A stretch of 64,000 nt of DNA from an uncultured Oscillospiraceae bacterium (GTDB taxonomy: Bacteria > Bacillota > Clostridia > Oscillospirales > Oscillospiraceae): contig CANRHH010000003.1 in NCBI GenBank assembly GCA_947630375.1, forward strand, positions 1-64,000. Direction: 5' to 3'. This document shows positions 1-7,759 of the stretch, piece by piece. Numbering within the stretch: position 1 is the first letter of the stretch; every line of letters begins with the position of its first letter. Made by a program: the position numbers and the translations under genes. Below the pieces are notes generated by a model. That model saw only the letters and a program-made list of their open reading frames with translations. It searched no databases and was not told where the DNA came from.

Positions 1-75
1 TGTCTCCATTCTTGACTTTGACGAAGCTTTTTATACGGTCATTTCCTGTCGTTTACACAAAATTTCGCGCGGTCT

Positions 76-96
76 CGCCCTCCGATTTGGAGGGCG
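76..96 (-). terminator. Hairpin after the recombinase gene
   Basis: An 8-bp perfect stem CGCCCTCC/GGAGGGCG with a 5-base loop lies 22 bases beyond the recombinase stop codon. There is no clear T-run on the minus strand, so it may be an mRNA-stabilising hairpin and not an intrinsic terminator. Confidence 0.4.
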
Positions 97-118
97 GTTG
101 GATTATGCAAACACAACC

Positions 119-883
119 TTATTCGTCATCTTTCAAAATCGGCTCGTGTTCTCCTTTTACCCACTCGCCATCTTTTCCGTACCTGTATTCGCCCCTGTAC
201 GTCCGCTCATTATTCCAAATGCTCTGCACAGTTGAAATGACAAACGGCTTGCCGCCCCTCGTTTTGTAGCCAGCCTCGTTGAGCGCCTTGACAGTGCTTA
301 ACATACTCATGCCCTGCGCCTTGCGGTCAAATATGAAACGGACTATTTCGGCTTCTGCCTCGTTAATGACAAGCCTCTTGTTCTCAATCCGATAGCCCAT
401 CGGCGCACGTCCACCAGAATAACCGCCCTTGTTGGCCTTTATCCATCTGCCGCCAGATGTTCTAATCCTGATATTCTCACGTTCAATTTCAGCAGCAACA
501 GCCATGAAGTTTTCTATTATCATAGCGGTCAATTTGTCTTGCGCAGACCAATCCTCTGCTACGCTCAATATTTCAAGGTCCAAATCTTTCAGCATACTCT
601 TATATGCGTAATAAAGATTTATGTCCCTTGCTATGCGGTCAGCTTTTGCAACGATGATGTATTGCACGGGAGGATTGGTTACCTCCCCGCCTAGTATCTT
701 GTCAAATGCAGGTCGCTTTTTTGCTGTTCCGCTTACGCCCTCGTCAATAAACCACTGTGAAACCTCAATGTCGTTCTTTTCGCAGTATTCCTTAATCTGC
801 TCTCTCTGGGCTTCAATTCCAAATTTATCTTCGCCAACTTGTCCGTCTGTTGACACTCTGCAATATGCAACTGCTCTTTTCAT
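119..883 (-). CDS. Serine site-specific recombinase (resolvase plus recombinase domain)
   Basis: The 254-residue protein begins with the resolvase catalytic core: YCRVSTDGQ carries the nucleophilic serine, followed by EAQREQI and the KADRIARD segment. A recombinase-type DNA-binding domain follows (RAPMGYR, then TVKALNEAGYKTRGGKPF). It is far shorter than typical large serine integrases and has no zinc ribbon or coiled-coil tail, so it belongs to a compact class or has lost its C-terminus. The start has a strong ribosome site (AAGGAGGGAGCG) next to the ATG. It probably moves the small element at the left edge. Its catalytic family is clear; its substrate site is not known. Confidence 0.85.
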   Translation of the reverse strand: MKRAVAYCRVSTDGQVGEDKFGIEAQREQIKEYCEKNDIEVSQWFIDEGVSGTAKKRPAFDKILGGEVTNPPVQYIIVAKADRIARDINLYYAYKSMLKDLDLEILSVAEDWSAQDKLTAMIIENFMAVAAEIERENIRIRTSGGRWIKANKGGYSGGRAPMGYRIENKRLVINEAEAEIVRFIFDRKAQGMSMLSTVKALNEAGYKTRGGKPFVISTVQSIWNNERTYRGEYRYGKDGEWVKGEHEPILKDDE

Positions 884-907
884 TTTCGCTCCCTCCTTGA
901 CAATACT

Positions 908-936
908 AATATAGCAAATTTACGTTTACTTGCCAA
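908..936 (-). promoter_or_regulatory. Sigma-A promoter of the left recombinase gene
   Basis: On the minus strand TTGGCA and TATATT are separated by 17 bases and lie about 25 bases before the ribosome site. The spacer contains TAAACGTAAA, which resembles the arm of the palindrome at 2005-2040. Confidence 0.6.
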
Positions 937-1023
937 TATGTAAATTATGCTTTTTGTGTTTTTGCGCTATTCTTTTTTGCCTTGCGCAATTTTTCTGAAT
1001 GGGCCTTTAAATTACCCAGGCAC

Positions 1024-1054
1024 AGAAAAAGCCCGTCACCTTATGGCACGGGCT
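1024..1054 (-). terminator. Terminator after the ToxN-like gene
   Basis: The minus strand reads GCCCGT, an 11-base loop, then ACGGGC followed by TTTTT, which starts just beyond the stop codon of the toxin-like gene. This is a standard intrinsic terminator. Confidence 0.75.
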
Positions 1055-1059
1055 GACTG

Positions 1060-1533
1060 TCAATTTTTCTTCTGCTGTGTCTGTGCTTTCGCTTTACTCA
1101 ACGCAGCAAGGGCTTTGTCTATATCGACTGAAAACTGTGGCCTGTTCCCAGCTTCATAATTTGATAAGTGTGCTTGGCACTCCTGTACGATTTGTTTCTC
1201 GTTCTTGTTTATTATGTTTTGGTAAAGTAAATATTCCGGCTTTTTCCCGGTCCAAAACTTCTGCTGATACTGTTTTTCTATCGGAAACATTTTTATGTAA
1301 TGTAAACCGTGTCTGTGCCCTGGTTTCGTTGTTTTCCTTGGAGGCAAAGGAAAATATGTGTCTTTCGGCGCAGACGGAGGAATGTTTGAGCGCAGCGGAA
1401 CAGCAAAATTCACATTCTTACCTTTGTACTTTAGGTTTACTACCATTACATGGGGCCTGTTTGTCCCTTTTTGCAGTAATTCACCATCCTGGCACAATTT
1501 ATAGTAATCCTGGGAAACTGTGACAAATTTCAT
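1060..1533 (-). CDS. Probable type III toxin of the ToxN/AbiQ (CptN-like) family
   Basis: The start at 1533 (MKFVTVSQDYYKL) gives 157 residues, the usual size for this endoribonuclease family. The opening MKF-T-S-DY, the NRPHVMVV strand, FAVPLRSN and HYIKMFPI all fit the ToxN/AbiQ pattern as I know it. Context gives strong support: just upstream on the same strand there is a strong promoter, two long repeats with a conserved hairpin, and an intrinsic terminator before the gene. This is the layout of type III systems, where a repeat RNA neutralises the toxin and the terminator limits toxin expression. A longer start at 1572 would run through the terminator and is unlikely. Family assignment is from memory of motifs, not from a search. 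Confidence 0.72.
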   Translation of the reverse strand: MKFVTVSQDYYKLCQDGELLQKGTNRPHVMVVNLKYKGKNVNFAVPLRSNIPPSAPKDTYFPLPPRKTTKPGHRHGLHYIKMFPIEKQYQQKFWTGKKPEYLLYQNIINKNEKQIVQECQAHLSNYEAGNRPQFSVDIDKALAALSKAKAQTQQKKN

Positions 1534-1564
1534 CTCTGTCTTTCCTTCGCCATTACAGTAAAAG

Positions 1565-1593
1565 TCCCGCACCCGGAAAACCGAAATGCGGGG
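1565..1593 (-). terminator. Terminator between antitoxin RNA repeats and toxin gene
   Basis: On the minus strand CCCGCA and TGCGGG pair around a small inner hairpin and are followed by ACTTTTAC. It lies between the repeats and the toxin start, where type III systems place a leaky terminator. Confidence 0.65.
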
Positions 1594-1598
1594 CCTTT

Positions 1599-1708
1599 CA
1601 TACGAATGGATGATATTCTACGCTCGCGCTCCCCGTCATCCGCGGAAGATAAACATACGAATGGATGATACTCTCTCCGTCATCCCCGGCGCAGGACTTC
1701 CTGCATCT
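1599..1708 (-). ncRNA. Candidate type III antitoxin RNA with two repeats
   Basis: Two imperfect repeats start at 1599 and 1654 (plus-strand coordinates), each beginning CATACGAATGGATGATA. On the transcribed minus strand each unit contains the same stem GGATGA...TCATCC followed by CATTCGTATG. The loop is longer in the promoter-distal copy by about 11 bases. The promoter at 1711-1739 starts transcription at their edge. Family antitoxins form such repeat-unit RNAs that bind the toxin; the actual mature RNA is inferred. Confidence 0.6.
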
Positions 1709-1710
1709 TT

Positions 1711-1739
1711 AGTATATGTCGTTAGATGATTTTTGTCAA
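1711..1739 (-). promoter_or_regulatory. Consensus promoter of the antitoxin RNA
   Basis: On the minus strand TTGACA, 17 bases, TATACT. This near-perfect sigma-A promoter lies directly before the repeat RNA, which fits the high antitoxin level such systems need. Confidence 0.8.
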
Positions 1740-1998
1740 CATGATTTTTCATCCTTTTTTCGCGCTTTTTGTATTGCTGATTTTTGGAAATATGGCTTTT
1801 TGTTGCTTTCGCTGGGGAAAGGGTTAACCAAACCTAAATTCAATTGTATGCAACCCCCTCTGGTATCATTTAATTGTGCTTGTGTATAGTCAGGATAATG
1901 CGGCGGGAACGTGCCACCGATTTACTATATTATAATGTATGTTTCGCCCTCTCAAAAATAAATTTTACGCAAAATCAAAAATAAATTACCAAAACCTA

Positions 1999-2040
1999 TT
2001 GACAGCTTACGTTTATTCAGCTATAATGTCTAACGTAAGC
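1999..2040 (+). promoter_or_regulatory. Consensus promoter overlapped by a 9-bp palindrome
   Basis: TTGACA (1999), 17 bases, TATAAT (2022) is a perfect sigma-A promoter facing right. The arms GCTTACGTT (2005-2013) and AACGTAAGC (2032-2040) are exact inverted repeats around its -10 box, as an operator would be. No gene follows on this strand: it points into the antisense of the broken transposase. Confidence 0.65.
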
Positions 2041-2092
2041 AAGAGCCACACGCAACGACAGGCCGCAGGCCAGGAGGGAACACGAGATGACA

Positions 2093-2601
2093 TAGATCTT
2101 CGCCGCTTTCCGCACTTGTTCCTTCTGGTATTTCTTCTTGTTTGCCGAGGCTTTGATGTGTGTCCCGTCTATGAAGATCGCGCTGGGGTCTACCATCCGA
2201 TGGTTGATCGCTTTGTTCAGTATGTACTCAAAGATCTCTTCGCTCAGCTCCGCTGGAAATCTTCTGCAAAACGCATAACTTACCGTCGCAAAGTGTGGGA
2301 TCTTTTCCAGCAGCCCATATCCCAGAAACCACCGATACGATACCGTATCTCCGATTCTCTCATACGTCTGCCTCAGAGAGGGTATCCCATACAGATGCTG
2401 GATCAGCACCATTTTTATGAGTACCACCGGGTCTGTTCCCGGTCGGCCGTTGTCGTGACAGTAGTACGGGTCCAGGCGTTCATACAGCCAGTCGTAGTCC
2501 ATGACCTTCTCTATCTTCCTCAATAGGTGATCTGCCGGCACCAGCGCATCTATGTCTACCATCACTACATCCCGCCGTGCGTCTTTCTTCCATTCATCCA
2601 T
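2093..2601 (-). pseudogene. IS1182-type transposase, N-terminal 170 codons only
   Basis: The minus-strand frame starts MDEWKKDARRDVV and includes HLLRKIEK, NGRPGTDPV and the first DDE-type aspartate segment FIDGTHIKA, followed by ANKKKYQKEQVRKAAKIY. This is the N-terminal third of IS1182/DUF772-family transposases. Similarity ends at about 2092, where the frame runs into unrelated DNA for 24 residues. The ribosome site GGAGGAGGGGGG and ATG are intact, so a truncated product could be made but not transpose. The rest of the gene should lie beyond the left edge of the window. Confidence 0.75.
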
Positions 2602-2630
2602 CTTTTCTACCCCCCTCCTCCATTATACCA

Positions 2631-2657
2631 AAAAGCCCGCCTTTCGGCGAGCTTTTT
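2631..2657. terminator. Bidirectional terminator hairpin
   Basis: GCCCGCC and GGCGAGC pair around TTTC with runs of A and T on either side. It lies between the IS remnant and the backbone genes. Confidence 0.6.
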
Positions 2658-2669
2658 TGACAGGCTGAA

Positions 2670-2706
2670 AGCTGTCCCGGGCGAAAACGCCCGGGACAGC
2701 TTTTTT
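2670..2706. terminator. Strong terminator at the end of the prfB unit
   Basis: A 14-bp perfect stem (AGCTGTCCCGGGCG and complement) with an AAAA loop and a T-run on the plus strand. It overlaps the stop of the adjacent minus-strand gene by two bases and can serve both directions. Confidence 0.7.
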
Positions 2707-3382
2707 ACCCGATCAGCAGCCGCAGCTCGCTCTCCGGCGCATCGGGGAGGCAGCGGCGCAGCTGCTCCAGGATCCGCGCCCGGGATTCCTCCGGCTCGCG
2801 GCCGTAGGCCCGGTCGCCGAAATCCGCCCCATAGCGCTGCTCCGGCGTGGCGTAGCGGCAGACGCCCCAGCCGTAGGTCCGGCCGGCCCGGTCGGTGCTG
2901 TACTCAAAGTCCGCCGTGATCACATAGGTCTGCATCTGCAGGCGGGTGATCACCGTGTCAAAGCCCTTGAGGCCGTCTCCGCCGCCGAAGCCCGCCTCCC
3001 GCTTCAGGGCCCGGGACAGGGAGGGACCCAGCTTCTCCAGGGCCTGGACCACCAGCAGATCCCGGCGGCCGGCCAGACCGTCCTCATAGCGGGCGTCAAA
3101 ATCATAGCCGTCCCGCCGGAGGTTGGCAAAGTCATAGATCCACTCCCGGCTCACGAAGCCCGCCTTGTTCTGGAAGAACTTCCCGTAAGCGCCGCCGCCC
3201 AGCCGCAGCACTGGCCCCTTCCACTCCCAGGGGCCGTCCAGCGTGTCGGAAAACCAGCGCTCCCAGGGGCAGTGCTCCTCGATGGAGAAGCCGGGGATCC
3301 GGCAGCGGAAGAAGGGCAGGAACCCGATCTCGTCCACCAGGGCGGCGATGGCCTCCGGGCTGTCCAGCAGGGGAAAGCTCAT
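2705..3382 (-). CDS. AlkZ-related protein, function unknown
   Basis: A 225-residue soluble protein with no signal peptide or membrane segment. It starts SFPLLDSPEAIAALVDEIGFLPFF and has the segments WEWKGPV, YGKFF, KAGFVSREW and RRDGYDFDARYEDG. I recognise these from a family that public annotation calls AlkZ-related, distantly linked to AlkZ/YcaQ DNA glycosylases, but I cannot point to a catalytic residue. It follows prfB by 12 bases on the same strand and is probably co-transcribed with it. Confidence 0.55.
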   Translation of the reverse strand: MSFPLLDSPEAIAALVDEIGFLPFFRCRIPGFSIEEHCPWERWFSDTLDGPWEWKGPVLRLGGGAYGKFFQNKAGFVSREWIYDFANLRRDGYDFDARYEDGLAGRRDLLVVQALEKLGPSLSRALKREAGFGGGDGLKGFDTVITRLQMQTYVITADFEYSTDRAGRTYGWGVCRYATPEQRYGADFGDRAYGREPEESRARILEQLRRCLPDAPESELRLLIG

Positions 3383-3394
3383 ATCCGCGCCCCC

Positions 3395-4501
3395 TTACTG
3401 GGCCGCCTTCATGGACAGGTAGGCGTTGATAAAGCCGTCCAGGTCCCCGTCCATCACGTTCTGGATGTTGCCGTTTTCATATTCGGTCCGGTGGTCCTTC
3501 ACCAGCTGGTAGGGCATGAACACATAGGAGCGGATCTGGCTGCCCCACTCGATCTTCATCTGGACCCCCTTGATGTCGCTGATCTTCTCCAGGTGCTCCC
3601 GCTCCTTGATCTCGGCCAGCCGGGCCCGGAGCATGTTCTTGCAGTTTTCCAGGTTCTGGAAGTGGCTCCGCTCCACCTGGCTGGACACCACGATCCCCGT
3701 GGGGATATGGGTCAGGCGGACGGCGGAGGAGGTCTTGTTCACCTTCTGGCCGCCGGCGCCGGAGGAGCGGTACACGTCCATCTTGATGTCCTCGTCCCGC
3801 AGCTCGATCTCCTTGTCGTCGCTGATCTCGGGCATGACCTCCACCGCGGCAAAGGAGGTGTGCCGCCGGCCGGCAGCGTCAAAGGGCGAGACCCGGACCA
3901 GCCGGTGGATGCCGTGCTCGCTTTTGAGAAAGCCGTAGGCGTTCTCCCCCTCCAGCATGATGGTGGCGCTCTTGATGCCGGCCTCGTCCCCGTCCAGGTA
4001 GTCCATGACCCGGACCTTGTAACCGTGCCGGTCGGCCCACATGTTGTACATCCGGTAGAGCATGGAGGCCCAGTCCTGGGCCTCCGTGCCGCCGGCCCCG
4101 GCATGGAAGGTCAAGATGGCGTTGTTGGCGTCATACTCCCCGGTGAGCAGGGTGCTGAGCCGGGCGGACTCCACCTCCTCCTTGAATACGGCAAACTCGC
4201 TCTCCAGCTCCGGGAGCATGGAGCCGTCGTTCTCCTCGATGGCCATTTCGCACAGGGTATACAGGTCCTCCCAGGCCGCGCAGAGCTTCCGGTAATTCTC
4301 GCACTTGTCCTTGAGCTGCTTGAGCCGCTTCTGCACCCGCTGGGAGTTGGCCACGTCGTTCCAGAAGCCCTCCCGCTCGCTGGCGGCCTCCAGCTCCTCG
4401 ATCTCTTTGCCCGCCGCTTCCAGGTTCAGCGCGCCCTTCAGCGTCTCCAGGGTGGGCTTGAGGCTGTTGAGCCGGCCCTTATATTCTTCAAATTCCAGCA
4501 T
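3395..4501 (-). CDS. prfB: Peptide chain release factor 2
   Basis: The 368-residue protein ends translation at UGA and UAA codons. It has the stop-codon reading motif SPF (VSPFDAAGRRHTSF) and the peptidyl-tRNA hydrolysis motif GGQ (SSGAGGQKVNKTSSAVR). The frame is open from the start at MLEFEEYK to the end. The programmed +1 frameshift that many bacteria place near codon 25 is absent: at that place the sequence reads LKGALNLEAAG with AAC where the slippery UGA-C would be. Autoregulation by frameshifting is therefore not expected. A GGGGGAG ribosome site precedes the start. Confidence 0.97.
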   Translation of the reverse strand: MLEFEEYKGRLNSLKPTLETLKGALNLEAAGKEIEELEAASEREGFWNDVANSQRVQKRLKQLKDKCENYRKLCAAWEDLYTLCEMAIEENDGSMLPELESEFAVFKEEVESARLSTLLTGEYDANNAILTFHAGAGGTEAQDWASMLYRMYNMWADRHGYKVRVMDYLDGDEAGIKSATIMLEGENAYGFLKSEHGIHRLVRVSPFDAAGRRHTSFAAVEVMPEISDDKEIELRDEDIKMDVYRSSGAGGQKVNKTSSAVRLTHIPTGIVVSSQVERSHFQNLENCKNMLRARLAEIKEREHLEKISDIKGVQMKIEWGSQIRSYVFMPYQLVKDHRTEYENGNIQNVMDGDLDGFINAYLSMKAAQ

Positions 4502-4723
4502 AAATGGGTCTCCCCCGTTCTTATTTCATGTCAAAACGTTATTATACACAAAAAAGCCGCGCTTGTAAATTGAATTTTTTTCGGGGATTGCTCCGGGAAA
4601 TAAAACATTCTCCTCTTTTCATTTCTGTTTCCATATGTTACAATGCTTCTGTCCTAAGGGACTTATATGGGATAAAGATGAAAGAAGATTGATGAAAAAC
4701 ATGATCGGAGGGTATAAATTACA

Positions 4724-5686
4724 ATGATTTCACACGGCAAAGAGATCAAAGTTTTCTCCGGCAACTCCAACATCGCCCTGGCCAGGGACATCTGCTCTGA
4801 GCTGTATATGGGGCTGGGCAACGCCGCCGCCTCTCAGTTTGCCGACGGGGAGTGCTCCATCTCGGTCTATGAACCGGTCCGCGGCAAAGATGTATTCATC
4901 GTCCAGTCTACCTGCAACCATGTCAACGACAATCTGATGGAACTGCTGATCATGATCGACGCCATGCGCCGGGCCTCCGCCGGCCGGGTCACGGCGGTCA
5001 TCCCCTATTTCGGCTATGCCCGGCAGGACCGGAAGGCCAAGAGCCGGGATCCCATCTCCGCAAAGCTCGTGGCCAACCTGATCACCGCCGCCGGGGCGGA
5101 CCGGGTCCTGACCATGGACCTGCACGCCGCCCAGATCCAGGGCTTTTTTGACATCCCGGTGGACAATCTGGCCGGGGCCAACCTCTTTGTCAAGTACTTT
5201 GTCAAGAAATTCGGCAAGGGCAACGAGGACGTGATGGTAGTCTCCCCCGACGTGGGCAGCACCGCCCGGGCCCGGGCCTTCTCCATGAAGTTAGGCGTCA
5301 ACATGGCCATCGTGGACAAGCGCCGGGAGCGGGCCAACCAGTCCGAAGTCATGAACATCATCGGCAACGTGGAGGGTAAGACCTGCATCCTGCTGGACGA
5401 TATCGTGGACACCGCCGGCTCCCTCTGCGGGGCGGCCAAGGCCATCAAGGAGATCGGCGGGGCCAAGGAGGTCTACGCCTGCGCCACCCACGGGGTCCTC
5501 TCCGCCGACTCCATCAGCCGCATCGACGAAAGCTGCATCCAGGAGCTGCTGCTGCTGGACACCATCCCTTACCCCAAGGACAAGCCCGCCTGCTCCAAGA
5601 TCCAGTACCTGACCACCGCCCCGGTCTTTGCCGAGGCCATCCGGCGGATCTATGAAGAGGTCTCCATCTCCAACATGTTCGATTAA
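4724..5686 (+). CDS. prs: Ribose-phosphate pyrophosphokinase
   Basis: This 320-residue enzyme makes PRPP from ribose 5-phosphate and ATP for nucleotide, histidine and tryptophan synthesis. The FSGNSN start, the YFGYARQDRK ATP-binding segment, DLHAAQIQGFFD and the PRPP-binding loop LLDDIVDTAGS are all present. It has a GGAGGG ribosome site and lies alone between prfB (divergent) and pth, closed by a strong terminator. The 220 bases before it contain a possible -10 (TTACAAT near 4637) but no convincing -35. Confidence 0.96.
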   Translation: MISHGKEIKVFSGNSNIALARDICSELYMGLGNAAASQFADGECSISVYEPVRGKDVFIVQSTCNHVNDNLMELLIMIDAMRRASAGRVTAVIPYFGYARQDRKAKSRDPISAKLVANLITAAGADRVLTMDLHAAQIQGFFDIPVDNLAGANLFVKYFVKKFGKGNEDVMVVSPDVGSTARARAFSMKLGVNMAIVDKRRERANQSEVMNIIGNVEGKTCILLDDIVDTAGSLCGAAKAIKEIGGAKEVYACATHGVLSADSISRIDESCIQELLLLDTIPYPKDKPACSKIQYLTTAPVFAEAIRRIYEEVSISNMFD

Positions 5687-5691
5687 AACAA

Positions 5692-5741
5692 AACACTTCA
5701 AATGCGCCCCGCTGCGCTGGGCTCGCATTTGAAGTGTTTTT
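5692..5741 (+). terminator. Terminator after prs
   Basis: A 15-bp perfect stem (AACACTTCAAATGCG and complement) with a 17-base loop and a T-run, five bases after the prs stop. Confidence 0.85.
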
Positions 5742-5838
5742 CCCTGCGCTATATTTCAAGGCTCTGTCCGTCCCTCAAAACCGAAGCGCCAGGCTTCGGT
5801 TTTGTGCGCGGCGGCACCGGGCCGGAGGGAGCGATCCT

Positions 5839-6432
5839 ATGTTCTTTCCATCCACCGGGGGCGTGGCCTGGCTGCTGGTGTTTCTGGGCAACCCCGGGCT
5901 CAAATATGAGGGGACCCGGCACAACGCCGGCTTCATGGCGGCCGACGCCCTGGCAAAAAAATTAGGGGTGAGCATCAACCGGGCCCGTTTCCGGGCCCTG
6001 ACCGCCCAGGCTCAGATCGGCGGGCAGCGGGTGCTGCTCATGAAGCCCCAGACCTTTATGAATCTGTCCGGCGAGGCCGCCGCCCAGGCCGCCCGGTTCT
6101 ATAAGATCCCCCCGGAGCGGGTGCTGGTGGTATCGGACGAGGTGTCGCTGCCGGTAGGGATGCTGCGCATCCGGCGCAAGGGCTCCGCCGGGGGCCACAA
6201 CGGGCTGAAAAACATCATCGCCCAGCTGGGCTCGGAGGACTTCCCCCGGATCCGCATCGGCGTAGGGGCGCCGCCCCACCCGGACTATCCGATGATCGAC
6301 TGGGTGCTCTCCGCCTTCAGGGACAAGGATGCGGAGGACATGGCCGCCGCCGCCCAGAAAGCCGCCGCCGCCGTGGAGTGCTACATTACAGAAGGTCCCG
6401 ATGCGGCCATGAACAAGTTCAACAACAAGTGA
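5839..6432 (+). CDS. pth: Peptidyl-tRNA hydrolase
   Basis: The 197-residue form starting MFFPSTGG is chosen because GGAGGG lies nine bases before this ATG, while the longer upstream frame has no family similarity. The enzyme frees tRNA from prematurely released peptidyl-tRNA. Diagnostic residues are visible: FLGNPG, the catalytic histidine in YEGTRHNAGF, FMNLSG, the aspartate in VVSDEVSLPVG and GGHNGLKNI. It probably shares a promoter region with nothing else in view. Confidence 0.93.
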   Translation: MFFPSTGGVAWLLVFLGNPGLKYEGTRHNAGFMAADALAKKLGVSINRARFRALTAQAQIGGQRVLLMKPQTFMNLSGEAAAQAARFYKIPPERVLVVSDEVSLPVGMLRIRRKGSAGGHNGLKNIIAQLGSEDFPRIRIGVGAPPHPDYPMIDWVLSAFRDKDAEDMAAAAQKAAAAVECYITEGPDAAMNKFNNK

Positions 6433-6473
6433 AAAGCGCCCATAGCCAGACGCAAAGCCCTCGCGCTAAGCTA

Positions 6474-6502
6474 TTGACAGATTGAAAAATTTGTACAATA
6501 AT
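6474..6502 (+). promoter_or_regulatory. Sigma-A promoter of the glycogen operon
   Basis: TTGACA, 17 bases, AATAAT, 60 bases before the glgC start and directly after pth. Confidence 0.7.
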
Positions 6503-6561
6503 GTAGAATATCTTATTTTGTTTTCCACCAGCGGATCATACGTGCAGGAAGGAGTTCGTAT

Positions 6562-7755
6562 ATGAAGAAAAAATGCATCGCCATGCTTCTCGCGGGCGGT
6601 CAGGGCTCCCGGCTCTACGCTCTGACCCAGAACGAGGCCAAGCCCAGCGTGCCCTTTGGGGGCAAGTACCGCATTATCGACTTTCCTCTGTCCAACTGCG
6701 CCAACTCCGGCATCGATACCGTGGGCGTGCTGACCCAGTACCGGCCCCGGCAGCTCAACAGCTACATCGGCAACGGCCAGCCTTGGGATCTGGACTCCTC
6801 GGACGGCGGCGTGTTCATCCTGCCGCCCTATCAGAGCGCCGGAGAAAAGGGCTCCTGGTTTTCCGGCACCGCCAACGCCATCTATCAGAACATCGGCTTC
6901 ATCGAGAGCTATGACCCGGAGAACGTGCTCATCCTCTCCGGGGACCATATTTACAAGATGGACTACGCCGCCATGCTCCGGGAGCATCTGCTCAAGGACG
7001 CGGCCTGCACCATCGCGGTGCTCCAGGTGTCCATGGAAGAGGCCACCCGCTTCGGCATCATGAACGTGGGCGAGGACGGGTACGTGTGCGAATTTGAGGA
7101 GAAACCCAAGCATCCCAAGAGCGACCTGGCCTCCATGGGGATCTACATATTCAACTGGGCCAAGCTGAAAGCCTATCTGATGGCCGATGAGCAGGATCCC
7201 AACTCCAGCAAGGACTTCGGCAAGAACATCATCCCCAACATGCTCGCCGCCGGGGAGAAGCTCTGGCCCTACCGCTTTGAGGGCTATTGGCGGGACGTGG
7301 GCACCATCACCAGCCTGTGGGACGCCAACATGGACATGCTCTCCACCACCCTCATCAATCTCTACGACCCCTCCTGGCCCATCGGGGCCCGGAGTCCCAT
7401 CTGCCCGCCCCACTTCACCGGCGACCATGCGGAGATCATCCACTCCATCGTCACCGAGGGCTGCGAGGTAGACGGCCATGTGGAAAACTCCGTGCTGTCC
7501 ACCGCGGTCACGGTGGAAGAGGGGGCCAGCGTGGTCTACAGCGTGCTGATGCCCGGCGCCGTAGTCAAAGAGGGCGCCGTGGTGGAATACGCTATTGTAG
7601 GGGAGAACACCGTCATCGAGTCCGGGGCCCACGTGGGCGCGCCCCCCGACGGGTCGGACAGCTGGGGCGTGGCCACCTGCGGGCCGGACATCGTCATTCG
7701 GGGCGGGGCCCAGGTGCCCGCCGGGGCCATGATCTACACAGGCGAGGAGGTATGA
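6562..7755 (+). CDS. glgC: Glucose-1-phosphate adenylyltransferase, catalytic subunit
   Basis: The 397-residue protein makes ADP-glucose for glycogen synthesis. It has the nucleotidyltransferase signature [14 protein letters not shown], the [18 protein letters not shown] segment, the [10 protein letters not shown] metal site and the FEEKPK substrate motif. A left-handed beta-helix domain with repeated hexapeptides fills the C-terminus. A GAAGGAG ribosome site precedes the ATG. It heads an operon with glgD, glgP and a PfkB-type kinase. Confidence 0.97.
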   Translation: MKKKCIAMLLAGGQGSRLYALTQNEAKPSVPFGGKYRIIDFPLSNCANSGIDTVGVLTQYRPRQLNSYIGNGQPWDLDSSDGGVFILPPYQSAGEKGSWFSGTANAIYQNIGFIESYDPENVLILSGDHIYKMDYAAMLREHLLKDAACTIAVLQVSMEEATRFGIMNVGEDGYVCEFEEKPKHPKSDLASMGIYIFNWAKLKAYLMADEQDPNSSKDFGKNIIPNMLAAGEKLWPYRFEGYWRDVGTITSLWDANMDMLSTTLINLYDPSWPIGARSPICPPHFTGDHAEIIHSIVTEGCEVDGHVENSVLSTAVTVEEGASVVYSVLMPGAVVKEGAVVEYAIVGENTVIESGAHVGAPPDGSDSWGVATCGPDIVIRGGAQVPAGAMIYTGEEV

Positions 7756-7759
7756 AGAG

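Larger units (their letters stand above)
1..2092. mobile_element. Right part of a small recombinase-bearing element, inserted in an IS1182-type transposase gene
   Basis: This stretch holds a serine recombinase gene, a toxin-antitoxin locus and about 450 bp of AT-rich non-coding DNA. At about 2092 the sequence passes abruptly into the middle of a transposase reading frame, so the junction is best read as the element boundary inside an older insertion sequence. The other end lies outside the window, so the full size and target duplication cannot be seen. The boundary is inferred from where transposase similarity stops. Confidence 0.5.

Noticed and set aside
1939..2526. 195-codon plus-strand frame after the palindromic promoter
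   Set aside because: It is antisense to the transposase and lacks a ribosome site, so the promoter remains without a gene.
3272..4573. 433-codon open frame on the plus strand opposite prfB
   Set aside because: It is a GC-rich shadow of prfB with low-complexity leucine, glycine and histidine content and no ribosome site.
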